Origin: Thermoleophilum album
GTDB lineage: Bacteria; Actinomycetota; Thermoleophilia; Solirubrobacterales; Thermoleophilaceae
Assembly (NCBI RefSeq): GCF_900108055.1
Contig: NZ_FNWJ01000001.1
Span: 496,001 to 560,000 of the forward strand
Length of the DNA: 64,000 nt
Direction of reading: 5' to 3'
A program made the translations under genes and the position numbers. Shown here piece by piece: positions 8,853 to 17,761 of this stretch (position 1 is its first letter; each line of letters opens with the position of its first letter). The notes below the pieces were generated by a model. The model saw only the letters and a program-made list of their open reading frames with translations. It had not been told where the DNA came from and did not search any database.

Positions 8853-9305
8853 ATGCCGACCAGTTCCACGAAAAAAAGCAACAGCGCAGCGAAGGGCAAG
8901 AACGCGCTCAAGAGCAACGGATCACTCGACCGCCTGACGGAGTCGCTAGAAGCGGCACAGGCGGCATTGCGCGACCTGCGCAAGGAGGTCAGCAAAGGAA
9001 CCCGGGAGTTGCTCAAAGACCTCGACGCCGCGCTGCGCAACGCTCGCAAGAACTTGACCAGCGCGCGCAGGACCGTCCTCAAAGACCTGCAGGAGATACA
9101 GAAGGCAGCCACCGGCAGCGCCCGCCGGTCCGCAAGCTCTGCGCGGCGCACAAGCACATCGAAGACGAGCCGCACTGCCGCTAAGAAGAGCAGCTCGAGC
9201 CAGTCCCGTGCGCGCACCAAGCGCTCCGCTGCCAGTGGCACGGCGCGGACCAGCGGCCGCGGCGCCTCCGCCACGGGCGGCGCGGGCAGTTCCTCTGGCT
9301 CCTAG
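8853..9305 (+). CDS. Histone H1-like basic protein
   Basis: 150 aa. A Lys/Ser-rich N-terminus, a central helix likely to form a coiled coil (residues about 25-90, SLDRLTESLEAAQAALRDL...), and a long Ser/Arg/Lys/Ala-rich disordered tail (about 90-150) with AAKK and TKRSA repeats resembling eukaryotic H1 tails. The start ATG 8853 follows a strong GGAGGAG site. DNA binding or nucleoid compaction is inferred from composition only. It stands alone, divergent from the cupredoxin gene. Confidence 0.7.
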   Translation: MPTSSTKKSNSAAKGKNALKSNGSLDRLTESLEAAQAALRDLRKEVSKGTRELLKDLDAALRNARKNLTSARRTVLKDLQEIQKAATGSARRSASSARRTSTSKTSRTAAKKSSSSQSRARTKRSAASGTARTSGRGASATGGAGSSSGS

Positions 9306-9423
9306 AGCCGGGGCGCGCGAACAACGCGACTTCCCTTACACAAACCCCGCCCACGTCGTCGCCGCAAGGGAACTCGGCGTCCGCGACCTGAGCCCTGACG
9401 GCGGTTAGGATTGCGCGTCCGCG

Positions 9424-10497
9424 ATGCCGCTTAAGAACGTCGTTCGCACGAGGGAGGAGGCGGCGGCACTTGACCTGCCACCGCTTGTCGTGCTCGAACC
9501 GCTCGAGCGGTTCCTCGATCAGCACGGTCTCGGCAGTGGGCAACTTTCGGCACGCCCGATCGGTGAGGGCCACTCGAACGTCACCTACCTGCTCGAACGG
9601 GGAGGCGAGCGCTTCGTGCTGCGGCGCCCTCCTCGCCCACCCCTGCCTCCGAGCGCGCACGACGTGCTCCGCGAAGCGCGGCTGTTACGAGCACTCGAAG
9701 GCACACCGGTGCGCGTGCCGCGGGTGCTAGCCGTATGCGAGGACGAATCGGTCCTCGGCGTGCCCTTCTACGTGATGAACTTCGTCGAGGGGACGGTGGT
9801 CACGAGCGAACTGCCGCCAGCGCTCGACGTCCCCGAGCAGCGCCGACGACTCGGTGAGCAACTGATCGACGCGCTGGTCGAGATCCATCAGGTCGATTGG
9901 CGCGCGGTCGGGCTCGAAGGCTTTGCCAAGCCGACCGGTTATCTCGAGCGCCAGCTTCGTCGCTTCACTGCTCTCTGGGAGCACAACAAAACGCGCGAGC
10001 TGCCGGTCGTTGTGGAAGTCGGCCGTTGGCTCGCTGCGAACATGCCGGAGACCCCCCGGACGACGATCGTGCACGGCGACTACCGACTCGGCAACGTGAT
10101 GGTCGCCAACAACCCACCGGCACGGATCATTGCGATCTTCGACTGGGAGATGTCGACGCTGGGCGATCCACTCGCCGACCTCGGCTACCTCACCATCACC
10201 TGGTCGGAACCGGGCGACCCCGAGACGATGTTCAGCGCGCTATCGGCAATCACGCGTCGCGAGGGTTTTCCGTCGCGCCGCGAACTCGTCGAGCGCTATG
10301 CAGCGAAGACAGGCACCGATGTCGGCGATCTGCGCTGGTACCAGGCGCTTGCCCTGTGGAAGGCGGCAGTGTTCATGGAGGGCAACTACAAGCGCCTACT
10401 GGCCGGCACCACCGACGACCCCTTCCTGCGGATGTTCGATCGCGGCGTGCCGCAGCTCGCGGAAGCCGCTCTCGAGTTGACGCGTCAACACGCCTGA
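9424..10497 (+). CDS. APH/ACAD10-type phosphotransferase family protein
   Basis: 357 aa. It has an aminoglycoside-phosphotransferase/choline-kinase fold: GEGHSNVTYLLERGGERFVLRRPP (nucleotide loop), the catalytic motif IVHGDYRLGN and metal-binding IFDWEMSTLGDPLADLGY. The HGDYRLGN-WExxxxGDP pattern matches the kinase part of ACAD10/ACAD11, which phosphorylate 4-hydroxy acyl-CoAs during fatty-acid breakdown. The next gene, 3 bp downstream, encodes a HAD protein like the other N-terminal part of ACAD10. An acyl-CoA kinase role is therefore plausible but inferred. Confidence 0.82.
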   Translation: MPLKNVVRTREEAAALDLPPLVVLEPLERFLDQHGLGSGQLSARPIGEGHSNVTYLLERGGERFVLRRPPRPPLPPSAHDVLREARLLRALEGTPVRVPRVLAVCEDESVLGVPFYVMNFVEGTVVTSELPPALDVPEQRRRLGEQLIDALVEIHQVDWRAVGLEGFAKPTGYLERQLRRFTALWEHNKTRELPVVVEVGRWLAANMPETPRTTIVHGDYRLGNVMVANNPPARIIAIFDWEMSTLGDPLADLGYLTITWSEPGDPETMFSALSAITRREGFPSRRELVERYAAKTGTDVGDLRWYQALALWKAAVFMEGNYKRLLAGTTDDPFLRMFDRGVPQLAEAALELTRQHA

Positions 10498-10500
10498 GCG

Positions 10501-11184
10501 ATGTCCGTCCCCACTCCGAGCAGCGCACAGTTCAAACTGCCGGACGACACCGACGCTCGCCCGACCGCGTTGCTCGTCGACTTCGGCGGAGTCCTGACAA
10601 CCAACGTCTTCGAGTCCTTTCGGGCCTTCTGCCGAGCGGAGGGACTGGATCCGGACGCCGTCAAGAAAACGTTCCGGGAACGACCCGAAGCGCTCGAACT
10701 TCTGCGTCGATTGGAGGTCGGTGAACTCGAGGAGGAGGAGTTCGCCGAGCGCTTCGGACCAATCATCGGCGTCCATCAGACGCGCGGCCTGGTCGACCGC
10801 CTGTTCGCAGGCATGAAGCCCGACGAGGCGATGATCGCAGCGGTCGAACGCGCCCGCGCAAACGGCATCAAGACGGGCCTTATTTCGAACTCCTGGGGAC
10901 GGGGCCGCTACGACCGCGAACTGCTGCCGAAGCTTTTCGACGCGGTCGTGATCTCCGGGGAAGTGGGGCTGCACAAACCGCAACCGGAGATCTACGAGCT
11001 GGCCGCCGAGCGCATCCAGGAGCCCTGCGAGCGTTGCGTGTTCGTCGACGACCTGCGCGAGAACTGCGCGGGTGCCGAAGCGGTTGGCATGACCGCGATC
11101 CTCCACCGCGGCCCTGACTCGACTTTGCCGCAGCTCGAGCAGCTGTTTGGCGTGAGGCTGCGCGCCACTAACGGGCAGCGGTGA
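10501..11184 (+). CDS. HAD-superfamily hydrolase (ACAD10 N-terminal-like)
   Basis: 227 aa. HAD motifs: motif I as LLVDFGGVLTTN, where the usual second Asp is replaced by Gly as in the epoxide-hydrolase/ACAD10 HAD subgroup; motif II ISNSW; Lys in GLHKPQPEIY; and FVDDLRENCAGAEAVGM. It starts 3 bp after the phosphotransferase gene, so the two are almost certainly cotranscribed. In animals HAD and kinase domains are fused in ACAD10, which supports cooperation. The C-terminus overlaps the convergent EamA gene by 17 bp. Confidence 0.8.
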   Translation: MSVPTPSSAQFKLPDDTDARPTALLVDFGGVLTTNVFESFRAFCRAEGLDPDAVKKTFRERPEALELLRRLEVGELEEEEFAERFGPIIGVHQTRGLVDRLFAGMKPDEAMIAAVERARANGIKTGLISNSWGRGRYDRELLPKLFDAVVISGEVGLHKPQPEIYELAAERIQEPCERCVFVDDLRENCAGAEAVGMTAILHRGPDSTLPQLEQLFGVRLRATNGQR

Positions 11185-12013
11185 CCAGCGCAACGCCTGC
11201 GAGCGTCGCCACGACACCCACGAACTGGGCACGCCGCAGACGTTCGGCCAGAAAGAAACGGGCGAGTAAGACAACCACCACCGGATAGAGCGAGGCGAGC
11301 GCCGCGCCAAGGCTCAACAGACCGATGCGCGAGGCGGTCGCGTAGAGCAGGTTCGCCGAGGTATCCAAGAACCCGATCAGGATTAGAGGGGCGAGCGTCC
11401 GAACGTCGCCCGACGGCAGTGACGGGCGAGCGACCACCATTGCCACGGTGAGGATCGTCACCCCGGTCACTCGGTTGGCCGCGAGCGCCCAAGATGGCGA
11501 GCGGTCGGCGGCGCCATCCATCGCAACAAAAAACAGCCCGAAGCCGAGCGCGGCAAGCAACGCGTAGGGAACACCGGGCGCCAGGCTCGCCGCACTACCG
11601 CGCTGGTCGCGTTCTAGCGAGGCGAGCGCTGCGCCCACCAGCACCGCCAAGACGCCGACCAGCTGGAGCGCCCCCGGGTGCTCGCCCCGGGCGATGCCGA
11701 CCGCTACTGGGAGCGCCGCACCGGCCGCGGAGAGGGGCGCGACGAGCGACATCGCGCCGACTGCGAGCCCGCGGTAGAAAGCGGCAAGGCCGCCGATCCC
11801 TGCGACCGACGAGAGCGCGGCGAAGGCGAGGTCGTCAGTGGGTGGCCGCGGTGGACTGGTCACGACCAGCACGAGTGCGCTCAGCAGCAGTCCCACGGCC
11901 TGGGATACCCAGAGGACGACGAGCACCCTCGTGCGCCGCGCCGCCAGCCCAGCGATGAAATCAGAGACGCCCCAGGAGACGCCGCTGATAGCGGCGAGCG
12001 CGAGCGCGGTCAC
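11168..12013 (-). CDS. EamA/DMT-family transporter
   Basis: 281 aa with ten predicted transmembrane helices in two EamA repeats (about residues 1-135 and 145-281), starting ALAAISGVSWGVSDFIAGLAAR. The second repeat ends RRAQFVGVVATLAGVALV, typical of drug/metabolite exporters. The substrate cannot be read from sequence. It converges with the HAD gene; the downstream neighbours on the same strand are separate functions. Confidence 0.85.
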   Translation of the reverse strand: MTALALAAISGVSWGVSDFIAGLAARRTRVLVVLWVSQAVGLLLSALVLVVTSPPRPPTDDLAFAALSSVAGIGGLAAFYRGLAVGAMSLVAPLSAAGAALPVAVGIARGEHPGALQLVGVLAVLVGAALASLERDQRGSAASLAPGVPYALLAALGFGLFFVAMDGAADRSPSWALAANRVTGVTILTVAMVVARPSLPSGDVRTLAPLILIGFLDTSANLLYATASRIGLLSLGAALASLYPVVVVLLARFFLAERLRRAQFVGVVATLAGVALVTAAR

Positions 12014-12044
12014 AGGTAGCGGTTACGACTTAGCGGGCGCGTGG

Positions 12045-12578
12045 TTACCTCTTCCACTTCACCGAGCAGCCGACCGGCTCCGTTTCTTGCCGGTCGGGAA
12101 GGCGCCCGGCGAGCAGTGCGTCGAGTGCTTCGCGCAGCCACGACGCCCGCTGCGAGGGCTCCTGGTAGTCGGCGTCCGGAGCCCCTCGATAGACGAGCTT
12201 GCGCGCGCCATCGAAGACGAACACGTCGGGAGTTGTCTTGGCGCCGAAAGCCCGTGCGACTTCTTGACTTTCGTCGCGCAAATACGGGGCCGGCCAGCCC
12301 CCTTCGCGAGCGACACGCTCCTTCATCGCTGAGAACGAATCGTCCGGGTAGCGATCAGCGTCGTTCGGGTTCACGAAGAAAAAGGCGACGCCGCGATCTT
12401 GGTAGTCACGGACTACGTCGAGCAGCCGATCGTGCCAAGCGAGCGCGTACGGACAGTGGTTACAGGTGAACACCACCACGGTCGCCGACGATCCCGCCTC
12501 CTCGGGCAGCGTGTGGATGCGGTCGTCGGTATCAGGCAGCGAGAAACTCGGCATCGGATCACCGATCGCGAGACTCAT
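12045..12578 (-). CDS. Thioredoxin-fold redoxin (AhpC/TSA-like)
   Basis: 177 aa. The N-terminus (GDPMPSFSLPDTDDR) is that of the AhpC/TSA/redoxin family. The active site is FTCNHCPYALAWHDRL, a CxxC pair at residues about 39-42 in a thioredoxin fold. Then come TPDVFVFD (cis-Pro loop) and YRGAPDADYQ. This is the thioredoxin-family subgroup seen in many bacteria with a CNHCPY motif; the physiological substrate is unknown. It forms an operon with the two genes before it by 4-bp overlap. Confidence 0.82.
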   Translation of the reverse strand: MSLAIGDPMPSFSLPDTDDRIHTLPEEAGSSATVVVFTCNHCPYALAWHDRLLDVVRDYQDRGVAFFFVNPNDADRYPDDSFSAMKERVAREGGWPAPYLRDESQEVARAFGAKTTPDVFVFDGARKLVYRGAPDADYQEPSQRASWLREALDALLAGRLPDRQETEPVGCSVKWKR

Positions 12579-12946
12579 TGGCCAGGCACCTCCTTATCGA
12601 GTTCGCCGTTTCGCCCCAGCGCTGCCGCTACAAACGCGCGCAGCTGGTCGCGATCCGGAAGTGGCGAGGGGCGACCATCAGGAAGCCGATAAAGGCGGCA
12701 GGTAAGTCGATAGGGAGCGTTCGCTGGTTGGAATTCGCGCCCGTCGATCCGAATCGTTGGCGAGCCTGCAAAGCGCTCGCGTTGCGCCTGCTCTTCGCTC
12801 TCGACCTGCCGCAAGACGACGGTGCTTTCGAAGTCCAGGCCCAGCTCCTCCACTATGCCCCGCAACATCTCGAGCACTCGAGGCGTCGAGGGGCAGCCCT
12901 CCCACCACAACACCTCGATCTTCGGCTGTTGCTGACGTTCGCTCAC
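12575..12946 (-). CDS. Small thioredoxin-like protein
   Basis: 123 aa. It starts KIEVLWWEGCPSTPRVLEML with a single Cys where a redox pair would be, and has the conserved GSPTIRIDGREFQPAN, matching small thioredoxin-fold proteins related to the alkylmercury-lyase/DF thioredoxin family. A second Cys lies in LTCRLYR. Four-bp overlaps link it to the DEAD-box gene upstream and the redoxin downstream, so the three are one operon. Thiol chemistry is inferred; the partner is unknown. Confidence 0.75.
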   Translation of the reverse strand: MSERQQQPKIEVLWWEGCPSTPRVLEMLRGIVEELGLDFESTVVLRQVESEEQAQRERFAGSPTIRIDGREFQPANAPYRLTCRLYRLPDGRPSPLPDRDQLRAFVAAALGRNGELDKEVPGQ

Positions 12947-14496
12947 GGCAGCACCTCGGCACGCGAGCGCGTCCGCCCGAGGCGCTTGCCGCTGACCGCG
13001 CGGGCAAGCTCACGCGCGCGCTCCGCCGGGACCTCGCAGAGGCTGAAGAGCTCGAGAACCCGCACCCGCCGCACGTCCTCGTGCTCGATCGCGCCGCCAT
13101 TGACGACGAGCGCCAGCACGTCCTTCGGCTCGACCCCATGGGCACGACCGCCGCGCAGCAAAAGGCGCGCGTAGGACCCGCCCTCTGGGCGCCGCGGCTT
13201 GGTATGGCGAGGGCGGCGCCGGCGCCTAGCGGGCCGCTCGGCGCGCTGGTCGACCTCTAAGCCCGCCCGCCAGGCGGAACGTTCTTGCGCCGGCCGGCCG
13301 GTGCGCCGTTCGGCCCGCTCGTCAGCGGGCCGTTGCGCCGGCTGGTCGGTCCGCTGATCCGCCCGCTGCTTTTGGCCCTCACCACCGTCCCAAGGTTGCA
13401 AGCGCACACCCGCGTGCCGTTCGATCGCCTCGACTTCCCTCTGTTCTCGGGGTGTGACGAGCGTGATCGCGCGCCCGCGTTCGCCGGCTCGCCCGGTGCG
13501 GCCGATGCGGTGCACGTAGACGTCGGGCGAATTCGGAATGTCGTAGTTGATCACGTGGCTCACACCGGTTATGTCGAGGCCTCGTGCTGCCACATCGGTC
13601 GCCACCAGCAAGCGCTCACGGCCCGCCTTGAAAGCGATCATCACGCCGTCGCGAGCCCCTTGGGACATGTCGCCATGCAGTGTCTTTACGCGCACTCCGG
13701 CGTCAGCCAGGCGGCGTGCCAAGCGATCGACACCGACCTTGGTGCGCACGAACACGATCGCCTGGCGAGGACGCTCCCTTGTCAGCACCCGCACCAACGC
13801 ATCCGGCTTGTCGCGCTCGTCGACGTCGAGGCGGAACTGCTGCACGCTGTCGACCGCCAGCGTTGGCGCCGGCACCGAGATCTCGACCGGCTCAATCATG
13901 AAATCTTCCGCCAGGCGACGGATCGCGGGGGGAATTGTCGCCGAGAACAAGGCGGTCTGACGACCCTGCGGAGCGCGCTTGAGAATCGCCCGCACCTCGT
14001 CGAGGAAGCCGAGATCGAGCATTTCGTCGGCTTCGTCGAGCACCACGAAGCGGGCGTCGCTGAGCAGCAGGTGGTGGCGGCGGATCATGTCGAGCACACG
14101 GCCGACGGTGCCCACGACGATCTGCGCCCGGCCCGCTAGACGCGCCGCCTGCTCGCGTACCGGTACACCACCGAAGAGCGCGACGACCTCGACGCCCCGC
14201 ACCTCACCGTAGGCACGCAGCGCCTGCGTTACCTGGATGCAGAGCTCGCGGGTCGGCGTCAGCACCAACCCCTGGACTGCGTCATCGGTGGGATCTACGT
14301 ACTGAATCATTGGCAGTCCAAAGGCTGCTGTCTTACCGGTGCCGGTCTGCGCCTGCCCGATCACGTCGCGGCCGGCCAAAAGTGCCGGGATTGCGCGCTC
14401 CTGAATCGGCGTCGGCGCCCCGTAGCCGAGGCGCTCCAACGCCGCGACGATGCTCGGTTCGAGACCGAGATCGGCAAATCTCCTGACGTCGCCCAT
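12943..14496 (-). CDS. DEAD-box ATP-dependent RNA helicase
   Basis: 517 aa from ATG 14496. All DEAD-box motifs are present: Q motif PTPIQ (about 29-33), Walker A AQTGTGKT, PTREL, DEAD, SAT, the RecA2 motifs IVFVRTK, VATDVAARGLD, and HRIGRTGR. A low-complexity Gln/Arg/Glu-rich linker (about 375-430) follows, then a C-terminal domain (SYARLLLRGGRAHGVEPKDVL) resembling the DbpA/CsdA RNA-binding domain. Its role would be rRNA or mRNA remodelling. It leads a three-gene operon with thiol proteins and is divergent from the PfkB kinase. Confidence 0.92.
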   Translation of the reverse strand: MGDVRRFADLGLEPSIVAALERLGYGAPTPIQERAIPALLAGRDVIGQAQTGTGKTAAFGLPMIQYVDPTDDAVQGLVLTPTRELCIQVTQALRAYGEVRGVEVVALFGGVPVREQAARLAGRAQIVVGTVGRVLDMIRRHHLLLSDARFVVLDEADEMLDLGFLDEVRAILKRAPQGRQTALFSATIPPAIRRLAEDFMIEPVEISVPAPTLAVDSVQQFRLDVDERDKPDALVRVLTRERPRQAIVFVRTKVGVDRLARRLADAGVRVKTLHGDMSQGARDGVMIAFKAGRERLLVATDVAARGLDITGVSHVINYDIPNSPDVYVHRIGRTGRAGERGRAITLVTPREQREVEAIERHAGVRLQPWDGGEGQKQRADQRTDQPAQRPADERAERRTGRPAQERSAWRAGLEVDQRAERPARRRRRPRHTKPRRPEGGSYARLLLRGGRAHGVEPKDVLALVVNGGAIEHEDVRRVRVLELFSLCEVPAERARELARAVSGKRLGRTRSRAEVLP

Positions 14497-14616
14497 CCGG
14501 TCGCGGAGGTTATTCGGCAAGCAGCGCCCAGCGACAATGCCGCCCAGCAGCGCGCAGCGACAGTGCCTTGCCAGCGCTTGCACACCGCCACGCACCCGCG
14601 GTTAGGCTTCCCGCGC

Positions 14617-15552
14617 ATGGCCCTGACGGTCGTTGGATCTGTCGCCTTCGACTCCGTACGCACGCCTTTCGGCGAGCGCGAACGCATGCTGGGCGGCTCG
14701 GCCACTCACTTTTCGCTGGCGGCCAGCTTCTTTTGCGAGGTGAACCTCGTCGGGGTCGTCGGCGAGGATTTCGACGAGCGCTACGAACGGCAGCTCACCG
14801 AGCGCGGCATCGACACCCAGGATCTGCAGCGCATCGCTGGCGGTAAGACGTTCTTCTGGAGAGGCCACTACGACTTCGCCCTCAACACCGCACACACCGA
14901 CACGACCGAGCTGAACGTCTTCGCTGACTTCGACCCGCAACTCGGCGAGCGCTCACGGAATGCGGAGATCGTCTTCCTCGCGAACATCCAGCCGCAGCTG
15001 CAACGGCGTGTGCGGGCTCAGTGTCGGCGGGCGCGCCTGGCCGCGCTCGACTCGATGAACCTGTGGATCGACAGCGAGCGCGAGGAGTTGCTACGCGCGA
15101 TCAGCGAGGTTGACGTCGTGTTTATGAACGACGCCGAGCTGCGCATGCTCACGCGACAGCCGAACCTGGTGCGTGCTGCCCGCGAGTTGATGGCCCGCGG
15201 CCCCCGCGCGGTCGTCGCGAAGCTCGGCGAGTACGGCGCCTCGCTGTACACACCGGAGGGCTTCTTCTCGCTACCGGCGTATCCGCTTGAGAGCGTCGTC
15301 GACCCGACCGGCGCGGGCGACTCCTTCGCGGGTGGCTTCCTCGGTTACCTCGCAGGCCTCGGCGAGGCCGACATCGACGAATCGGTTCTGCGACGGGCGA
15401 TGACCTATGGCTCGGTGATGGCCTCGTTCAACGTCGAACGTTTCGGCTGCGAGCGGGTGCTCGAACTGACGCGCGCCGAGATCGACGAACGCTTCGAGGA
15501 GTTCAGACGCATGACCGCGATCGAGGCGCTGCCGGCGGGCGAGCGCGCTTGA
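14617..15552 (+). CDS. PfkB-family carbohydrate kinase
   Basis: 311 aa. It has the ribokinase fold: an N-terminal GSVAFDSVRTPFG, GGSATHFSLAA (sugar-binding GG), and the ATP/anion-hole signature DPTGAGDSFAGG with the catalytic Asp. The best-fit subgroup is the actinobacterial sugar kinases lacking a DUF tag; the substrate (sugar or nucleoside) is not identifiable. ATG 14617 fits the family start. Genes downstream run in the same direction up to gltA. Confidence 0.88.
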   Translation: MALTVVGSVAFDSVRTPFGERERMLGGSATHFSLAASFFCEVNLVGVVGEDFDERYERQLTERGIDTQDLQRIAGGKTFFWRGHYDFALNTAHTDTTELNVFADFDPQLGERSRNAEIVFLANIQPQLQRRVRAQCRRARLAALDSMNLWIDSEREELLRAISEVDVVFMNDAELRMLTRQPNLVRAARELMARGPRAVVAKLGEYGASLYTPEGFFSLPAYPLESVVDPTGAGDSFAGGFLGYLAGLGEADIDESVLRRAMTYGSVMASFNVERFGCERVLELTRAEIDERFEEFRRMTAIEALPAGERA

Positions 15553-15605
15553 CCCTCTCCCGCTAGGGGCTCGGCAAGCGCGAGCGCAGCGGCTAACCTC
15601 GGGTC

Positions 15606-15908
15606 GTGGACTGGGGTTTCCTGTGGCTCGCGTTCTTCGTCAAGCTGCCGATGCTCTCGCTGCTGGCGGTGGTCTGGTGGGCCCTGCGCAAGTCGCCTCC
15701 CGTAGCGCACGCTGGAGACGACCCGGAAGGCGGAATCCGTCCGCGCGCAGACGAACGCCCGCGCCGCCCTGGCCCCTGGCCCGCGCGCAGAGGTCCGCAC
15801 GGCGGCAACGCTGTCACGGTGCCCGCGCGACGGAGCTCCCTGCGGGCGTCGCCGCGCCGTCGGCCGCACCGCTCGAGACGAGACCGGCCAACCCCCAGGA
15901 TCGGCTAG
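15606..15908 (+). CDS. Small single-pass membrane protein
   Basis: 100 aa from GTG 15606. An N-terminal hydrophobic helix (WGFLWLAFFVKLPMLSLLAV, residues about 3-25) is followed by a very Arg/Pro-rich tail that may be an overrun of a shorter protein. The membrane start looks genuine, the tail less so. It lies 14 bp before another small membrane protein and near gltA. No family is recognised. Confidence 0.45.
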   Translation: MDWGFLWLAFFVKLPMLSLLAVVWWALRKSPPVAHAGDDPEGGIRPRADERPRRPGPWPARRGPHGGNAVTVPARRSSLRASPRRRPHRSRRDRPTPRIG

Positions 15909-15921
15909 ATTCGAGGCGCTG

Positions 15922-16155
15922 ATGGAGCTCTTCTACGTCCTCGGCGGAGCGTTTGCGGCGTGGGCGGTGGTGATCGCCGCGATCGGCATCAATCGACCGA
16001 GCTTCCCGTCGTCGACCGGGGCTCAGCGCCTGGTGATCGCAGCCAGCGTGCTGCTTGCCGTCGCGGCCCTGGCGAGCGTCGTCTACGCCAGCAGCACACG
16101 TGAGCAAGACGGCGACCAAGCACATGGCGCCGTCCACACCGTGCAAGCGAGTTAG
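15922..16155 (+). CDS. Small two-helix membrane protein
   Basis: 77 aa with two hydrophobic helices (about residues 3-24 and 35-57) separated by a short loop (NRPSFPSSTGAQR) and a hydrophilic C-terminus. It starts 14 bp after the previous small membrane-protein gene and ends 30 bp before citrate synthase, so the three may share a transcript. Function is unknown. Confidence 0.6.
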   Translation: MELFYVLGGAFAAWAVVIAAIGINRPSFPSSTGAQRLVIAASVLLAVAALASVVYASSTREQDGDQAHGAVHTVQAS

Positions 16156-16184
16156 GGAATTCTCAGGAAAGGGCGCGAAGAGAG

Positions 16185-17588
16185 ATGCCTGACGCACCGA
16201 TGCAGGTCGTCGACAGCGGTAGCGCCACGGCGGCACCGCGCGATTCGCTGACAGTCATCGACAACCGCACCGGCCGCAGCTATGAGCTACCGATCACGGA
16301 CGGCACGATCCGTGCCCGCGATCTGCGACAGATCAAGGTCGACGAGGACGACTTCGGCTTGATGAGCTACGACCCGGCTTTCGACAACACCGCGTCGTGT
16401 CGCAGCTCGATCACTTACATCGACGGGGAACGCGGGATCCTCGAGTACCGCGGCTACCCGATCGAGCAGCTTTGTCAACGCTCCACCTACCTCGAGGTTG
16501 CGTACCTGCTGATTTACGGCGAACTGCCGACGCGCGAGCAGCTCGACCAGTGGGTTTACGAGGTCACCCACCACACCTTCGTGCACGAGAACATCAAGGC
16601 CTTTATGCAGGGCTACCGCTATGACGCCCACCCGATGGGCATGCTGCTCGGATGCGTAGGTGCCCTTTCGACCTTCTATCCCGAAGCGAAGCGCATCGAC
16701 GACCCGCAAGAGCGTCACATGGCGGCGGTGCGCTTGATCGCGAAGATGCCCACGCTCGCGGCCTTTGCCTACCGCCACAACATGGGGTTGCCCTACGTCT
16801 ATCCCGACAACGACCTCTCCTACCCGGGCAACTTCCTCTCGATGATGTTCAAGATGACCGAGCTCAAGTATCGGCCCGACCCACGGCTCGAGCGGGCGCT
16901 CGACGTGCTGTGGATCCTGCACGCCGATCACGAGCAGAACTGCTCTACGAACGCTGTCCGCAGTGTTGGTTCCTCGCGGGTCGATCCCTACTCGGCCATT
17001 GCAGCCGGCGTCGCGGCGTTGTACGGGCCGCTGCATGGCGGTGCCAACGAGCAGGTCGTGAGGATGCTCGAGGAGATCGGATCGGTCGAGAACATCCCCG
17101 ACTTCCTAGCCGCGGTTAAGCGTCGCGAGCGGCGCCTGATGGGCTTCGGCCACCGCATCTACAAGAACTACGATCCGCGCGCTCGCATTATCAAGGAGCA
17201 CGCCTACGAGGTCTTCGAAGTCACGGGCAAGAACCCGAAGATCGACATCGCGGTAGAGCTGGAAAAGCGGGCGCTCGAGGACGAGTACTTCGTCTCGCGC
17301 AAGCTCTACCCGAACGTCGATTTCTACTCCGGGTTGATTTACGAGGCGTTGAACCTGCCTAAGGAGATGTTCACGGTGATGTTCGCGATCCCCCGTACCT
17401 CCGGATGGATCGCGCAGTGGCTGGAGATGCTTAAGGACCCGGATACACGGATCGCCCGCCCCCGCCAGATCTACACCGGCGCACGCAACCGCGATTACGT
17501 CCCGATCGAGCAGCGCGAGCAACTGGTCGAGACGCCGACCGGCGCCGAGGGTTTCACCAACGCAGTCAACCCCGAGCGCCAGCGCTGA
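16185..17588 (+). CDS. gltA: Citrate synthase
   Basis: 467 aa, a type II citrate synthase that condenses oxaloacetate and acetyl-CoA at the head of the TCA cycle. Catalytic regions are visible: HADHEQNCSTNAVR, GPLHGGANEQVV (active-site His), MGFGHRIYKNYDPRA (second His and the R), and the Asp in YPNVDFYSG. The N-terminal beta domain (ITDGTIRARDLRQI) is that of the hexameric Gram-negative/actinobacterial type. It is followed at about 80 bp by a strong hairpin. With the fused 2-oxoglutarate dehydrogenase it indicates an oxidative TCA cycle. Confidence 0.96.
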   Translation: MPDAPMQVVDSGSATAAPRDSLTVIDNRTGRSYELPITDGTIRARDLRQIKVDEDDFGLMSYDPAFDNTASCRSSITYIDGERGILEYRGYPIEQLCQRSTYLEVAYLLIYGELPTREQLDQWVYEVTHHTFVHENIKAFMQGYRYDAHPMGMLLGCVGALSTFYPEAKRIDDPQERHMAAVRLIAKMPTLAAFAYRHNMGLPYVYPDNDLSYPGNFLSMMFKMTELKYRPDPRLERALDVLWILHADHEQNCSTNAVRSVGSSRVDPYSAIAAGVAALYGPLHGGANEQVVRMLEEIGSVENIPDFLAAVKRRERRLMGFGHRIYKNYDPRARIIKEHAYEVFEVTGKNPKIDIAVELEKRALEDEYFVSRKLYPNVDFYSGLIYEALNLPKEMFTVMFAIPRTSGWIAQWLEMLKDPDTRIARPRQIYTGARNRDYVPIEQREQLVETPTGAEGFTNAVNPERQR

Positions 17589-17668
17589 TCGTGCGCGAAA
17601 CCGGCCAGCAGCGGAGCCGCGCCGAGCGGCGGTAATCGCTTCTTCGCGACTGCGAACGCTCGAAGAAC

Positions 17669-17704
17669 GCGTTGCGGCCGGCGCCCAGGCGCCGGCCGCA
17701 ACGC
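17669..17704 (+). terminator. Perfect 17-bp stem hairpin downstream of gltA
   Basis: Left arm 17669-17685 and right arm 17688-17704 are exact inverse complements with a 2-base CA loop. No T-run follows on either strand, so it may act as a bidirectional structural terminator between gltA and the convergent gene at 17762. Confidence 0.6.
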
Positions 17705-17761
17705 TGATCCGAAGCCGCTCTTGCCGGTCCCGCCTCCGGACTCGAGCGCAGTTCGGTCTTG

